Source of the DNA: Choristoneura fumiferana
Lineage: Eukaryota; Arthropoda; Insecta; Lepidoptera; Tortricidae
Length of the DNA: 64,000 bases
Reading direction: 5' to 3'
Assembly (NCBI RefSeq): GCF_025370935.1
Contig: NC_133479.1
Location: forward strand, 15,305,213 to 15,369,212
Part shown: piece by piece, positions 22,200 through 33,491 of the stretch
How positions within the stretch are numbered: the stretch's first letter is position 1
Layout of the letters: every line of letters starts with the position of its first letter
Position numbers and translations under genes: made by a program
Notes under the pieces: generated by a model
Told to the model about the DNA's origin: nothing
Seen by the model: the letters and a program-made list of their open reading frames with translations, nothing else
Databases searched by the model: none

Positions 22200-22545
22200 A
22201 AATACTGTCAAATCGAAAACCTCCTTCTTTTTTTTAAGTCGATTAAAGCAAAAGTTACTTAACCTTCATAAAATTCCTTCAGTCTCAGTCCGTCCTATTA
22301 TCATCACAAAAGTGTCACAAAGATAATCAAAAGAATGAAGCAAGGTGTCAATAAGCGAAAAACTGTAATTATTTTTGATAATATTATTTATTGTCATGTG
22401 CTTTGATACATTCGGTCCCCATCTTATCTAATTCTATTTCGCCTAGTTTTGGTATCGATCGATTAAAAGGTAATTTAAATGCCAAATATATCGCTTCAAT
22501 GTGTCCGAATGTTACACAGATGCGACTTAACCATGACACTGGATG

Positions 22546-22565
22546 CTAGACTATTCATAGTCTAG
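22546..22565. repeat. Small perfect hairpin
   Basis: CTAGACTAT and ATAGTCTAG, 9-bp arms around a 2-base loop, about 170 bases upstream of the frame at 22734. No function is implied. Confidence 0.5.
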
Positions 22566-22733
22566 TCGGACGAATAGCTCTCCCGCGACCCTACTCCCCG
22601 ACCTTGTCGCCTAAAAATAAACCGTCTCACTCTGTCGCCAAGAACTATCCCAGTTCACTATCGTGTACACCCGCCTTATCACTTAAAATGGCTAAACGAT
22701 TACAAGATAATCAACCAACGTCAATAGTTTCAC

Positions 22734-23057
22734 ATGAATCAGTGTTTACAAAGCACAAATTTGTATTCGACGTGGTTTAGTGCAACTAGCTATTTTGAGG
22801 ATGTCTTCTACTACGTCACTGGCTGGGAAAAGATGTTAGTACCTATTATTAGTAGTGTCTACGGGTTTATAGCTAGATTATTGGCATATACATTTTTTGT
22901 GTTGTATAATTTGATTAGCAGTTCGCGCGCACCTGATGTCGAAAGTTTCCAACGTGCCAGTGCGCTCGTGGTTCGCAAAATAAATAAACAAATAGCAATT
23001 TACGTTGACGATGTGGTATACCGTGTAAACATATACAGTACCAAAATTAAAGTGTAG
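22734..23057 (+). CDS. Small unassigned open reading frame with a possible membrane helix
   Basis: A 107-codon frame whose product I do not recognise. Its middle (about residues 36-62, from MLVPIISSVYGFIARLLAYT to FFVLYNLIS) is hydrophobic enough for one membrane segment. The C-terminal third (VESFQRASALVVRKINKQ, IAIYVDDVVYRVN) has a mixed, protein-like composition with less AT bias than neighbouring chance frames. It lies about 2.2 kb upstream of the SINA-type gene on the same strand. It could be a small gene, or a chance frame inside the promoter region or first exon of the downstream gene: a splice-donor-like TTCA|GTGAGT follows at about 23134. No codon-use or homology test was possible. 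Confidence 0.3.
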   Translation: MNQCLQSTNLYSTWFSATSYFEDVFYYVTGWEKMLVPIISSVYGFIARLLAYTFFVLYNLISSSRAPDVESFQRASALVVRKINKQIAIYVDDVVYRVNIYSTKIKV

Positions 23058-25218
23058 TTTTATATCGGACGTGTAATGATGTAACAGTGTGTATTGAAGT
23101 GTAATAGATTTAAACGTTCCGTTATGATGGCGTTCAGTGAGTACTTTTGTGTTGTTTGAAATACGTAAATTTTTGATAAGTATTTTTCTAAAGAATCAAT
23201 GCCTCGTCGTTTACGACCAGGTAAAGGTAAGATAATGATCAGGATTAAAAAGGTAGGATAAAAAGTAGTCTATTTAAACTTTAGTTTACTCTAAAACATA
23301 TAAAGTTTTTATAGATAGAAAGACAGACAACGTAACAACAATAAAACATTAATAGGGGTTCCTGGTAACCTTCTGAATACGTAACAACAATAATTATATT
23401 AATTTGTTTAATGTCTATTTGACTTGAATTAATTGCTTCTTTATCTATTGAGGACATCGCTTATCTATCAAAGTGAGTTGTCACGTTCATTACTTTTCCA
23501 ATAATTATTGGCTTGAATGTGTTTATGAAAAAAATATTTTTAAAATACAAACAGATCGTTAGGTTACTTGCTTTTGGTCGGGAAAAAACTATACTTATTA
23601 AAAACCAGAGTGGTAGTTTGGCCCAGATGCTTAAATGTACAGTGAGGATTTAGCAATGTTTTACTTTATAAAAGGTGTTGTATTGTACTCACTGAAAGGA
23701 AGATTAACACAACACTAACACGTTAATACAAATTACTTATAAAACTAGACCTTCAATAATACGTAATTGCTATAATTTTACTTGATTCAACCTGGGGACA
23801 GGCATAATGTTAAGAGTTTTATTAAATGGGACCTACTGACGACCATAGTACCTTATTCCTATGAAACTAAGCAACTATAATACTTGTAATACTCGAAGAA
23901 CTGAATGTTGATGAACTTGAATTTCTCGATACATTCCATAAAATAAAACACAAATTAATTTATTAATACAACATAACAAAGTACAAATCAAAATAAATCA
24001 ACATCTAATACTAAAAAAAAAACAATTATACAATATTTTTTTTACAAAATATAATTTATATTATACAGGCATTTCTTCGAATGTAATAAATACCTTTTTA
24101 AATTAGAAAAAAAAAAACTAAATTAATGAAATAATAATAATTAAATAAATCTTAAACTTGATTAGTAGTAAAAAGATACCACCTGGTACGTGATTCAGTT
24201 TACACAACAGTAAGGAATAAAAAGCAAGTGAAACAGTAACTAAAGTATTTCGTATAATATTGTCGCCTTATTCGAGTATTTTACGGCACAAAAGGTGACG
24301 GTTGTCAAGAAAATGGCGTCCTGGTACTCTAACCGTAAGAGGAAATTTCAGGAATAATTGTATTTTAAAATAACATTTTACTTCCACTCTGAAAGTAACT
24401 GACGGCTATTTACCCTTTCAGTGCTGCATTCTAACAAAGTAGCTCCATGAAATGGGGACCAAATCAATAATAGACGTCCCATTGCAATGTTTCAGTCGAC
24501 AGAAAACAAGAAGCAGCTGTAAAAGCAGTACTTAAATGCATTTATTTCGAAGTTGTTTCAAATTTTTCAATTAAAACTTAAACCTCGAGTATTTCATTGT
24601 ATAAATGTATGATTTGAGGATATTTTTGTAAATATTTTATTTTTAACGAATTTTTTACCGTCAGTGTTTCGTAAAAGATTCAATGTGTTACAGAATTGCG
24701 AGAAAAAAACCGTGCGGTGAAAATTCGCAGTGCAGACAGGGCCTTTTTTTATTTCCTGTTTGATTCTCAAAAGAACAATAAGTATTCAATATTTTGTAAC
24801 TGATGGACTAACTAAAATAACCGTATCGACTTCTTTCGCTATCTGCTAATCAATGCAAAAAACCGCTGCATTCAACATCGTACTACTTATCTAAGTTTCT
24901 CAACTCGAACGCATAAATACGATTACCAACTTTCTTCCTTCGGAATTCGGCCCCTAGGCATAACTTCAGCCTAGATAAAGATCACTCTATTGTGACCTAC
25001 CCCGACACAATATTTTTTTACCAAGAACACCAACCTGTTACAGTACAACCATAATATTAATTTCGCTCGGGGCTGCGCTTTTCTTCATTTTCCTGAAGAT
25101 TCACATGAGAAAGATAAAATATAGAAAAACGATCTTCTGTTTCGAGTCCCAAACGACATTAGCAAATTAGTTTAACTGTAGTATAATATTCTCTTATATG
25201 TTGTCATTCTTTTTTTAG
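23058..25218. other. Upstream region of the SINA-type gene, nothing recognised
   Basis: AT-rich, with no frame over 60 codons and no repeat family identified. Splice-donor-like sequences occur (GTGAGT near 23135; AAAG|GTAAGA near 23227), so non-coding 5' exons of the downstream gene may lie here, but I cannot prove any. Confidence 0.4.
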
Positions 25219-25224
25219 AATGAA

Positions 25225-28200
25225 ATGACGGTGGAAAACTTTTCAAATAAGAAACGTTCTTTAAAGTAATGAAAATCTATTTCAGTGGTCTTGGAACTCT
25301 GTTAGAGACGGACCACTACGGCAGCCTGGTGAAGGAGCTGACATGCACCAAGTGCAATAAGTACATGAAGCCGCCCATACATCTCTGTGTGGATGGCCAC
25401 AGTATCTGCGGGAAGTGCTTTGAAAAGAGCTTCCAATGTCACGTATGCCAAGTAAGTGCGCCAATCAGGGTTTCTGTGACAAAATAGATGGCGTTGTATC
25501 GTGAGATCCGTTTGACAACTTTGATTTGTGTCACGTTTGTGATTGGTTAAATAACTAAATGAAGCCAATCATTAGCAAGGATTTCACAATACTAACGCCA
25601 TCTGGGGCGATATTTCGCCTATTAAAATCCCTCATCCGATTCATAAATAAAATGTTAAAAGGGATGGATGGCACAGGAGTGATGAATGGACAAACAATCC
25701 TCATGGGTGGAAGTGTATCCAATAGGCCTCCTGGCTTTAATATAAAATAACATAAAACTAACCTATATTTTATTATTAAGTATGAACACTGGTTTTTTTA
25801 TGAATACGGTCATCTATAGCGTTTTTTGATATACGTATGTATATTTGTACAGAACTTACCAGCCGGTTTTTACAAAATATCCGTTCCTTTCTCCTTTCAG
25901 AAAGAGTTTTCTCTGATCCGGCCTATGGTGCTGGAGTCACTCGCGAACAAAGTGCTGTTCCCTTGCGTGAACCCGGGCTGCCCCAAGCATGCCACGCTGC
26001 CGCTGCTCGAGAAGCACACAGCTCACTGCCAGTTCCGCATCATCAACTGCTTTATGGCTAGAGTCTATGGTAAGAATGGAGTAAAAGTTTGGATAACGTG
26101 ACTGGCTGATTATGCTTGTTAAAACTTAAAAAACTGGCCACATACGAGTCGAAATCGAAGAAAAAAACCTTTATGGGAGCCTTCTGATGTTTTTACTTTT
26201 ACTAATTGTTAGTACCTATTTACTATCGACAAAAAGAGGTGCAAGTAGGTAGCTGATGGTAACTAAGCGATAAGAGCCACCCCTGAGAATGCAACCCCAA
26301 GAAAGTCGAAGTTAGTGCTCTTATAGAAACTCCGTAAAATATCCACAAAAAATACAGCCCTGTAAAGTCCTGTAACAGACAAACGGCCCTAAGTAAAATT
26401 ACGTAGCCCAACGGAATTAAAATAGAAAATTGTCATAGCTATCACAATAGTTTAATAACTTTTTTGAATAGAAGGTTAGGGCCTTAACTGAACTATTAAA
26501 CTCTACGAGTAATTGTAAACGTTTATTACAGGTGAATGTAAATGGGAAGGCAGAGCCGGTGAATGGATGGACCATTGCTTCTCGGAGCACAAGCAGAGAG
26601 TCACGGAGCTACCGTTCATTACTGTGAAAGACAAGTGGAATGCGAAGCGTTCTGAGCCCGTGCTCAACTACTTCCTGCTTCGGTGCTACGAGAAAGTGTT
26701 CAATGTATATCAGATTTATGACAAGAGAGGAGGTAAAATGATTTTTTAACTTAGTGTTTTAATTAGAAACTATATACCTGATAATTTGTGCTCTCATGTA
26801 ATTTATCCACAGTACATGGATTATCACGGAATGCTAGTTCACCTATTAGTACCAATCTTACCGTACTTAAAGTACCTAGTATCTATGTAGTGACCTAAAT
26901 ATGTACAAATCCTACATTCCGGGTTGTATATCCAGGATGTACATTAACCGCACTTCTAAAAGCCGGATCAAATTCAACAGCGTAACTAAGAACACACTTG
27001 ACGATTATTTTCATGCGAACAGAATGCCGATTTGTTAACTGTACTTAACTCAGTCATTCGTGTTACTACTCTAGTCTTTAATATCCTTTTTCAATTTCTT
27101 TTCTAGGAAGAATGATGTGGACAGTTCTAGTAAACGATGAAGAGGCGGAAAAGTTCTACTTTGAAGTAGATTTATTCCTTCCTTCTCTCCCAAGTAAAAG
27201 AATAATGTACAGGTAAGAAATATAAGTTGTTAACACACGTCAAAAGAAACGACAGAGAAACTGAATTGGGTCAAGAAAACAATTCATATTTAATTGGTCT
27301 CTTGCCGCCTCTTCAATATTCGCGTTCCCTGTAACGTGACGCCATTACAATAATTCATGGGGATTGGTTGACGTGCCTTATTTTTAAGAAAAAGGTGGAT
27401 AATCTTTACATTATAAAAGTGTCACGTGACTGGATGATTGAATGACTGCCAAAAGCTAATGCTCAGTGGTTTAGGGACTTGAAATTTAAGTAGTTAGGTA
27501 CACACAAGACGATTTTTTCAAATTTTTCACGGGGTAGAGAGCGAGCCATTTTTTGGTTTTGTTACCTTAAGCCGGGCCTTAAACCTTAAACCAGGCGTGA
27601 AACTTCAAGACGAATCTAAGTATTTTAAGAAAGCTTCTTGTAAAATCTCTTACCGACTCTTATTTACACAAATTTATTTCATCCTTAAATTAAATTTAAA
27701 ATCGGAGTATAAATTCACTTGATAGATTGAAGTCCGTAAAGTTTTTAGTGTAGGTAGATACGAGTACATCAATAATCGTCATGCAGGTCCATCTCTCTGT
27801 ATGTGATGTGCCTTCTGAAAATAATAAAATAACACCAATTAATTATTTTAATTTCAACTTACATCCATACGAGTACTAATATTATAAATGCGAGTGTGTG
27901 TGTTTGTTTGTTGTTCTTTCACGTCGATACCGAGCGATGGATCGAGGTGATTTTTGGCATAGAGATAGTTTATGGGCCAGATAATGACATTGGCTACTTT
28001 TTATCCCGGAAAAATGCACAGTTCCCGAGGGAACAGCGGGCGAAAACCGAATTCCACGCGAGCAAAGCCGCGGGAAAAAGCTAACAATACTTTATTATAA
28101 TTATTCTAATTTCAACTTAATGCTTCTCTTCCAGCTCTATTAGTTTACTTTTGTTTGAATTAGTTTGCATTGACTGCGTCCCTTTTTTATTTGATGCATT

Positions 28201-29466
28201 GTTTGTCTTCCAAGTCAATAGCTAACACTTTTAATGCCAGCCAACACTTAGTCTTCCTTATTTACCTCGCCGTCAAATTTTAAACTCTTTCTCCCGGGAC
28301 TGTTTAAATAATATAAATAGGCCAAATCTCATGAACCACTCCAAGATAAGTGCTAACTGAAACGAAGCCGCCATATTTATGGCTTAATCTTCCGTTTGTT
28401 AATGATATCGCATCGTTTACCAACTTTGTTGAAAATTATGTTTATTTCCTTGGAGAGAAATGAGTATAATTTTTGGAAGGAAAATGTTTGCAAGGAGATT
28501 TTAATTTTTTCAAATCTATAACTTTAAGCCGACGTGGTAGAATTTTTACGAAGATTTAATAATTGTTTGTAAAAGAAAGCCAAGGTCCATAAGGTCGCAC
28601 CTAGTTGTTTCTTTCTAAACTATTCTATTTTAAGAAATCGGAAGGAGAACTACTCGGAACTAAATAAATGACAAATAAATTTGAAGAGAACTAATTAAAA
28701 TTTGTTCCTCGCATTAAGTATTGTGTGCGGAGTCTTATATTCAACAGTAAATAAAACTACGAAGATTGTGTATAGAGCTATACATTAAATGGGTTAACAC
28801 TATAGTGCCGTCTCTTTAGTATTGCTTTTTATTTCAGGCGTCCATGCAAGTGCGAGAAAGACGCAGATTTCCTCGAGCACACACAAAACGTGTACATTCC
28901 CGTAGAAAATGTTTTCTCTATGCTGGACGACAGTGAATCTATGAACTTCACTGTACGAATTGGTAAGTGTTGTCTCTTGTGATTTGAATCAATTTCATAA
29001 CGTATCTATCGATGATACATTATTTTCTGATTTAAATATCGGAAAAATTTAGATTTTTTTTCGACCTGACTATGATAGCGCTGTATGTGTGTTTGTACGT
29101 CCACTGTACTATTGGTCATTACAACACAAGAACTTTGATGAAGAGGCTGTTATAATGATTTTCTTTATTGAGGGTTTTCCCGAAAAACCGCTAGATGGCG
29201 TTAGTCTCGTGAGGTCCGTTTGACGTTTCAGTCTTGCTTGCGATTGGCTCATTTAGTTATTGAACCAATCACAAACAATGACGCAAATTTCAAATGGATC
29301 TCACGATACTAACGCCATCTAGCGATATTTCGCCTGTCGGAAAACCCTCATTGGTTGTTTTAACGCAGGCGAGGTGGAAAACTTGGCGCTTCTTGAGTCA
29401 GCTTCAACCAGTGAGAGCCGCATACTTCTTCACGACGAAGAAGAAATTGTTCATATCGACAACTAG
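25225..29466 (+). CDS. SINA/SIAH-type E3 ubiquitin ligase, six coding exons
   Basis: Exons as read: 25269-25451 (or 25225-25265 plus 25286-25451), 25901-26069, 26532-26732, 27107-27212, 28838-28962, 29369-29466 (TAG 29464-29466). All introns are GT-AG and all junctions keep frame, giving 293 residues from ATG 25269 or 301 from ATG 25225; the SIAH family is usually about 280-325. Exon 1 holds a RING finger with all eight ligands: CTKC, then C-V-D-G-H-S-I-C-G-K-C, then CHVC. Exons 2-3 hold the SIAH-type zinc-finger region (FPCVNPGC, HTAHC, CKWEGRAGEW, HCFSEH). Exons 3-6 form the substrate-binding domain (YFLLRCYEKVFNVYQI, FYFEVDLFLPSL, ESMNFTVRIG). An acidic tail (HDEEEIVHID) follows. Family members transfer ubiquitin to bound substrates in the cytosol or nucleus; the substrate here is unknown. 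It is a diverged member, not the near-invariant SIAH1/sina orthologue. The 5' end is uncertain (see findings). Confidence 0.88.
25465..25635. mobile_element. MITE in the first coding intron of the SINA-type gene
   Basis: AGATGGCGTT...ATCGTGAGATCCGTTTGAC on the left is mirrored by AACGCCATCTGGGGCGATATTTCGCC and AATCCCTCA on the right. It is the same family as 29169-29350 but more diverged. The element starts about 14 bases after the splice donor. Confidence 0.65.
27868..28085 (-). repeat. Dispersed repeat in the fourth intron of the SINA-type gene
   Basis: On the minus strand it begins TAGCTTTTTCCCGCGGCTTT and CGAACTGTGCATTTTTCCGG, passes CCGGGATAAAAAGTAGCC-like text, and ends near TATAATATTAGTACTCG. 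This is the same class as 39055-39268 (TACTAGCCGTTACCCGCGAC...TTCCGGGATAAAAACTATCC). The 62-codon frame across it is not a gene. Confidence 0.65.
29169..29350. mobile_element. MITE ending 18 bases before the last coding exon
   Basis: The 182-bp element starts TGAGGGTTTTCC and ends GGAAAACCCTCA. The arms pair over about 80 bp (CGCTAGATGGCGTTAGT against ACTAACGCCATCTAGCG; GTGAGGTCCGTTTGACG against ATGGATCTCAC). Its right edge is at 29350 and exon 6 starts at 29369, so the polypyrimidine tract and AG (TTGGTTGTTTTAACGCAG) lie just outside. Confidence 0.85.
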
Positions 29467-30443
29467 ACAAATATACTATAAATTACGACAGATGGAAAAA
29501 CACTGTTTGAAAAAAAAAATGCTACTAAAAGTATAATTTGTTTTTATTTGAATGCTTTTTGTTTTGTGGCGACCAAGTAACGGCGACACAGAGTAAGTAG
29601 ACCCTCCAGAAGATGGACTTAACATCTGTTTAAAGATCTATACGAGTAGTTGGCCGTTTGATGCGGGTGGTGCAGGATCATTGTGGTGGATCGGTCATCG
29701 TGGGGTCCCCTTTCGGAAGCTTATGTCTAACAGGAGACGGCTGACAGTGATGATGATGACACATTCTACAAATAAATGCTTTCGTAACTTACCTATAGCT
29801 TAAGTTTGTACGCGGATTGATACGCGATGACTCGCCAGCTATTACATAAACCCCTAAGGGGTTTTCAATAGTGGCTTGTAATTTTCCACTCACTTGTACC
29901 ACTTGTTTATATAATTAAAAAAAAATTATTACATTCATCTTCAGTTTGAAAATCTATTTTATGTAACGCATCATGTTTATTTTTAGAAAGAATAAAATAA
30001 TCGACATCTATTTCTGTTCACAAATCTACACTCAGGTCCACCTCGATCGTCAATTTGCTCAATTTACGTCCGTATTAAAAGCGGTTTCGCCCAAACTTTG
30101 CATTTCATCTAAGAGCCTATGCTCAAATAGTAAGCTAAACAACATGAAAAAAATATAGAGAAATCGACTAACCAAATAAACAAGCATAAAACGGGTTTAT
30201 TGCTCGATTTTGGTTTATTTGTACAGCATAGTTTATAACTTAATTTAAAAAAACGAGCGGAATTTTACCGAGAAGTATCTGGTAAGTTAACATAGTGCGG
30301 GTTGAGTTTGAAAATTATGTGATGCCGTGATATTGGGCTTATATGAATATCTTTCCTACAGATATTGTAATTGCTAAAGTGTGTTTGGTTGTTGCTCTCT
30401 GTTTCGGGATGGACCGATTTGGATGAACTTTGATATTTAAATA
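29467..30443. other. Downstream flank of the SINA-type gene
   Basis: Holds the 3' untranslated region. The first clear AATAAA is at about 29772, beyond a LINE fragment at 29645-29760. Two 61-codon frames near 30 kb are not supported as genes. Confidence 0.4.
29645..29760 (+). mobile_element. LINE C-terminal and 3' fragment (RTE-like)
   Basis: Reads QDHCGG, SVIVGSPFGSL and LTGDG before a TGA, then GTGATGATGATGAC. This resembles the final codons and repetitive tail of RTE-like LINEs such as the one at 63598-63663. Confidence 0.5.
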
Positions 30444-30833
30444 TATACAAGGTGTTAATTAATAAAATATTTTTTTAATTTTAAGTTAGTTGATTGAACT
30501 TATTTTTGAATACCTTCATTATTTTAAAAGATATGCGTGTGTTTTGCTAAGTTAGTAATTCTACTTCATTTCTAACTCTATAATACACACATAATTTGTA
30601 AATGTCAGTAGCGTTTTCACGTTTTTAGAAGAAAATCACACAGTCACAGCAAACCGGCCAGTATTAAACTTAATTGGCACCTGTTGCAGTCGTAATTTTT
30701 AGACTGGGCACAGTAAAAAGGGGATTTAAGAACACAAACACAACCTAATTTAAAACTTGGTGTAATCGATTCTACTCTCGATTCTGAGCAAACTACTTTC
30801 TGGTTTTCAGTTATTTAATTAACACCTTGTATA
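30444..30833. mobile_element. DNA element with 19-bp terminal inverted repeats
   Basis: TATACAAGGTGTTAATTAA (30444-30462) is exactly mirrored at 30815-30833. The 390-bp unit carries no long open frame. If TATA at each end is the target duplication, the inverted repeats are CAAGGTGTTAATTAA. Superfamily not assigned. Confidence 0.65.
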
Positions 30834-31239
30834 CTTTTTATCCAAACATTCCCACGGAATTCATATAAAATCTTAACCGTTAAATCTAAACAACATTATA
30901 CAACGTAGATGAAGACCACGACGTCCTGTGTGTATTGTGAAGTCTGAGGGTTTCAATTGGACTGCCGGAATTATTCGTGTAAGCGAGCGCAGCCGCGTCA
31001 AATGCCAATTGATGAATAAAATGAGTTATTGTTTGATTTCGCAACGCTACCAAAATACGTCTAGATAGTATTTGTTTGCGGTAAAAGAAAGGAAATCTAG
31101 TAGTTGAGGTTCCTTACTGGCTTATCAAAGTTTCTCAAGCGATTGGGCGTCAGCCGAGCGTGAACTAACAAGAGTGAGCGTTAGCAAACTATTGATATTG
31201 ACTTGCTAGTGATGCTGCTATACTGGATTACTTTAGTCA

Positions 31240-31400
31240 GAAATGTACCTAGTACAGTCAAGGATGGGCCACCATGGAAAGTTTTCAAAGGAAAAGTCAT
31301 TACTACTTTCCTTGTTAATCCTATGACGTATACTGTGAAATGGCGTTTACTGTGGATGGAAGTTCCATGGTGGCCAATGAGTTAAACTCCTTGACTGTAC
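31240..31400. mobile_element. MITE with TACAGTCAAGGA ends
   Basis: GTACAGTCAAGGATGGGCCA and CCATGGAAAG on the left are mirrored by CTCCTTGACTGTACC and GTTCCATGGTGGCCAA on the right. About 160 bp in all. The 60-codon frame inside is a shadow of the palindrome. Confidence 0.7.
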
Positions 31401-31524
31401 CACCAAACTACACAAATTTTAAATATAGTCAAATTAGTTTAATGATTGAAATAGTTAATATATTGCGTTATTAGCATGTTGTTTTTCTAAACAGCGAAAT
31501 AAAAGAAAGAAATAAAAAACGTAA

Positions 31525-31608
31525 ATTTTACGTCATAAAAAACAGCTGAACCGATTTTGGTAGGACACGTCTAAGAACCATCGATAGAAAAAAACAAACA
31601 AATAAACA

Positions 31609-31670
<62 letters not shown>

Positions 31671-31730
31671 TACACAGACACAGAGCGGTCAAACTTATAA
31701 CACCCCTATTTTTGCGTCGGGGGTTAAAAA
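31525..31730 (-). repeat. Dispersed repeat containing a CA/GA microsatellite
   Basis: On the minus strand: ACCCCCGACGCAAAAATAGG, GGTGTTATAAGTTTGACCGC, then the microsatellite (CA)n(GA)n at about 31610-31670, then CCTACCAAAATCGGTTCAGC. This is the reverse of the family at 14440-14640. The left edge of the duplicated block falls right after the microsatellite, at 31672. Confidence 0.75.
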
Positions 31731-31951
31731 CATCACAATTGACATAATAATAGAAAAAAGACTACACATACATGACGCTAAATCTCGAATTTGATGATAA
31801 AATTATGATCCTGCACTGCAGCAATTATGCCATGCAAAGCATGGGGCTCAATTAATCAATTCAATTAGCTATTCAATGTTCTTTTTTATTAGGTACCTAT
31901 TCCATTCAAACTTTTTTTCAATTTTTTTTACGTATCGAATATAACTATCTA

Positions 31952-31953
<2 letters not shown>

Positions 31954-31996
<43 letters not shown>
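31954..31996. repeat. CT microsatellite, copy 1
   Basis: About 21 CT units with one imperfection. The matching site in the second block (46143-46160) has only about 9 units. Confidence 0.9.
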
Positions 31997-31999
<3 letters not shown>

Positions 32000-32451
32000 G
32001 ATGTCGTTAGCTGTAGACGAACAAAACGTTTATAAAAATAAAACATTCTAATCTAAGCATAGGGCAAACGTTGTATCCCTAGTTCGTTTACTTTTTATAT
32101 AAATTCCAACGAACTGAAAATTTTCTAGCAAAATAAAAATATATGGGCGCTGCAATCGATCGTCCTCAAACCATTAAATGCTAAGCGGTCCAACGGAAAA
32201 TATCGGAAATGGCAACCGCCACAAAGCAAAATGCTGCTTTGAAACTATTCTTCAGTCTTTCAACATTGACTTTTGAAAACTTTAGCGTGATTGGATGGTT
32301 GTTAAAAAGTTTTACCAGAAAAAAAAAGTTTTGAACGCAAACATCAAAATGAGAGTTATCGTTTAGTTTTTACGTATTTAGATTTGTGCTTATTTAAAAG
32401 AAAACATTCTTCGCGATCAATTTTTTGATATCGTAATCGCTAAATGTAGCT

Positions 32452-32570
32452 GTGGCAGCCTAGTTTGGCCTATGGCCTTTTACGCACAGGATCGTGGGTT
32501 CAAACTTGCACTCGCACTTCTATGTTTTTTTTGGAATAACCTACAAGTTTGTACGTGCAAAATTTAGGAG
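32452..32570 (+). mobile_element. Diverged tRNA-derived SINE head
   Basis: GTGGCAGCCTAGTTTGGCC and GGATCGTGGGTTCAAAC (B-box-like) match the head of the SINE at 14066, with several changes. The body beyond is hard to follow. Confidence 0.55.
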
Positions 32571-33491
32571 AAGGGACCATGAATAAACTTGCAATACAGC
32601 GATATAGTGATGCATATAAATGTTTGACTGTGTGATGTGAGTCTAGAACCCACATTTGAGAGTAAGCCTGTAAAGGTAAACGCACCAGAGTTGTCGCCAC
32701 TGTCTCCATAGCAGCTATCTTTAATCTTATGTTATTACCAATAGAGGTGACAGCTATGTGTCATATTGGGCATTACCGTGACAAGCACTATACGACGCTT
32801 ACCTAGTAGATCGGAGATGAGTTGAAAACACACGTGATAAGAAGTTTTTAACATGGTGATTGCTTACTGTACAAAAGCTTTACACATCCTCAAAAGGAAC
32901 AGCTGTATTCAAAGACGACGTAACTGTCATTGCAAACTTAAAATTTCGTGGCAAACAAAGGATGTCCTGAACCATTTTCAACATCAACAACATTGCCGCC
33001 ATAACATTAACGTAATGAATTAAAGCGCAATGTTTAATTGGCATATTGGACAAAAGTGTTTCGTGTCGCTGAGAATCATGCTGTAAATCACGCCGCAGAA
33101 TTATGAGAGCGTGAAATTTATTACGTTCGCGTCGGGTTGCAAATTTTCATCATAGAGAGTAATTTTCTACACAATACGAAATTATTTACGGGTTCGAGTC
33201 TTTTGGTGTCTGTGGGTTGGGATGTTTTTACAACATCCTGTAGCCATAAATAAACTCCTTGGCTGCTGGCTTAAAAAATTGATTGAAAGCTGCATCCATA
33301 AACTTCGAGTCTTCTTATTTATTACACTAAGTATAGATAGATAAGCATGATTCTACTATTATTGCAAATACGTAAGTATTTGAATACCTTTGTGTGTGTG
33401 TGTGTGCGTATGTGTACCAAGTTTTTTTTTTATTTAAGGCATTGGATAAAATTTGGTATGCAAGCTGTATATCTTTTTCTTCTTTATTTTA

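Noticed and set aside
27896..28084. 62-codon frame within the SINA-type gene as an extra exon
   Set aside because: It lies entirely in a dispersed repeat on the opposite strand, and the flanking exons already join in frame without it.
29848..29865. AACCCCTAAGGGGTT palindrome after the gene as a terminator
   Set aside because: Polymerase II genes do not use such hairpins as terminators; probably chance.
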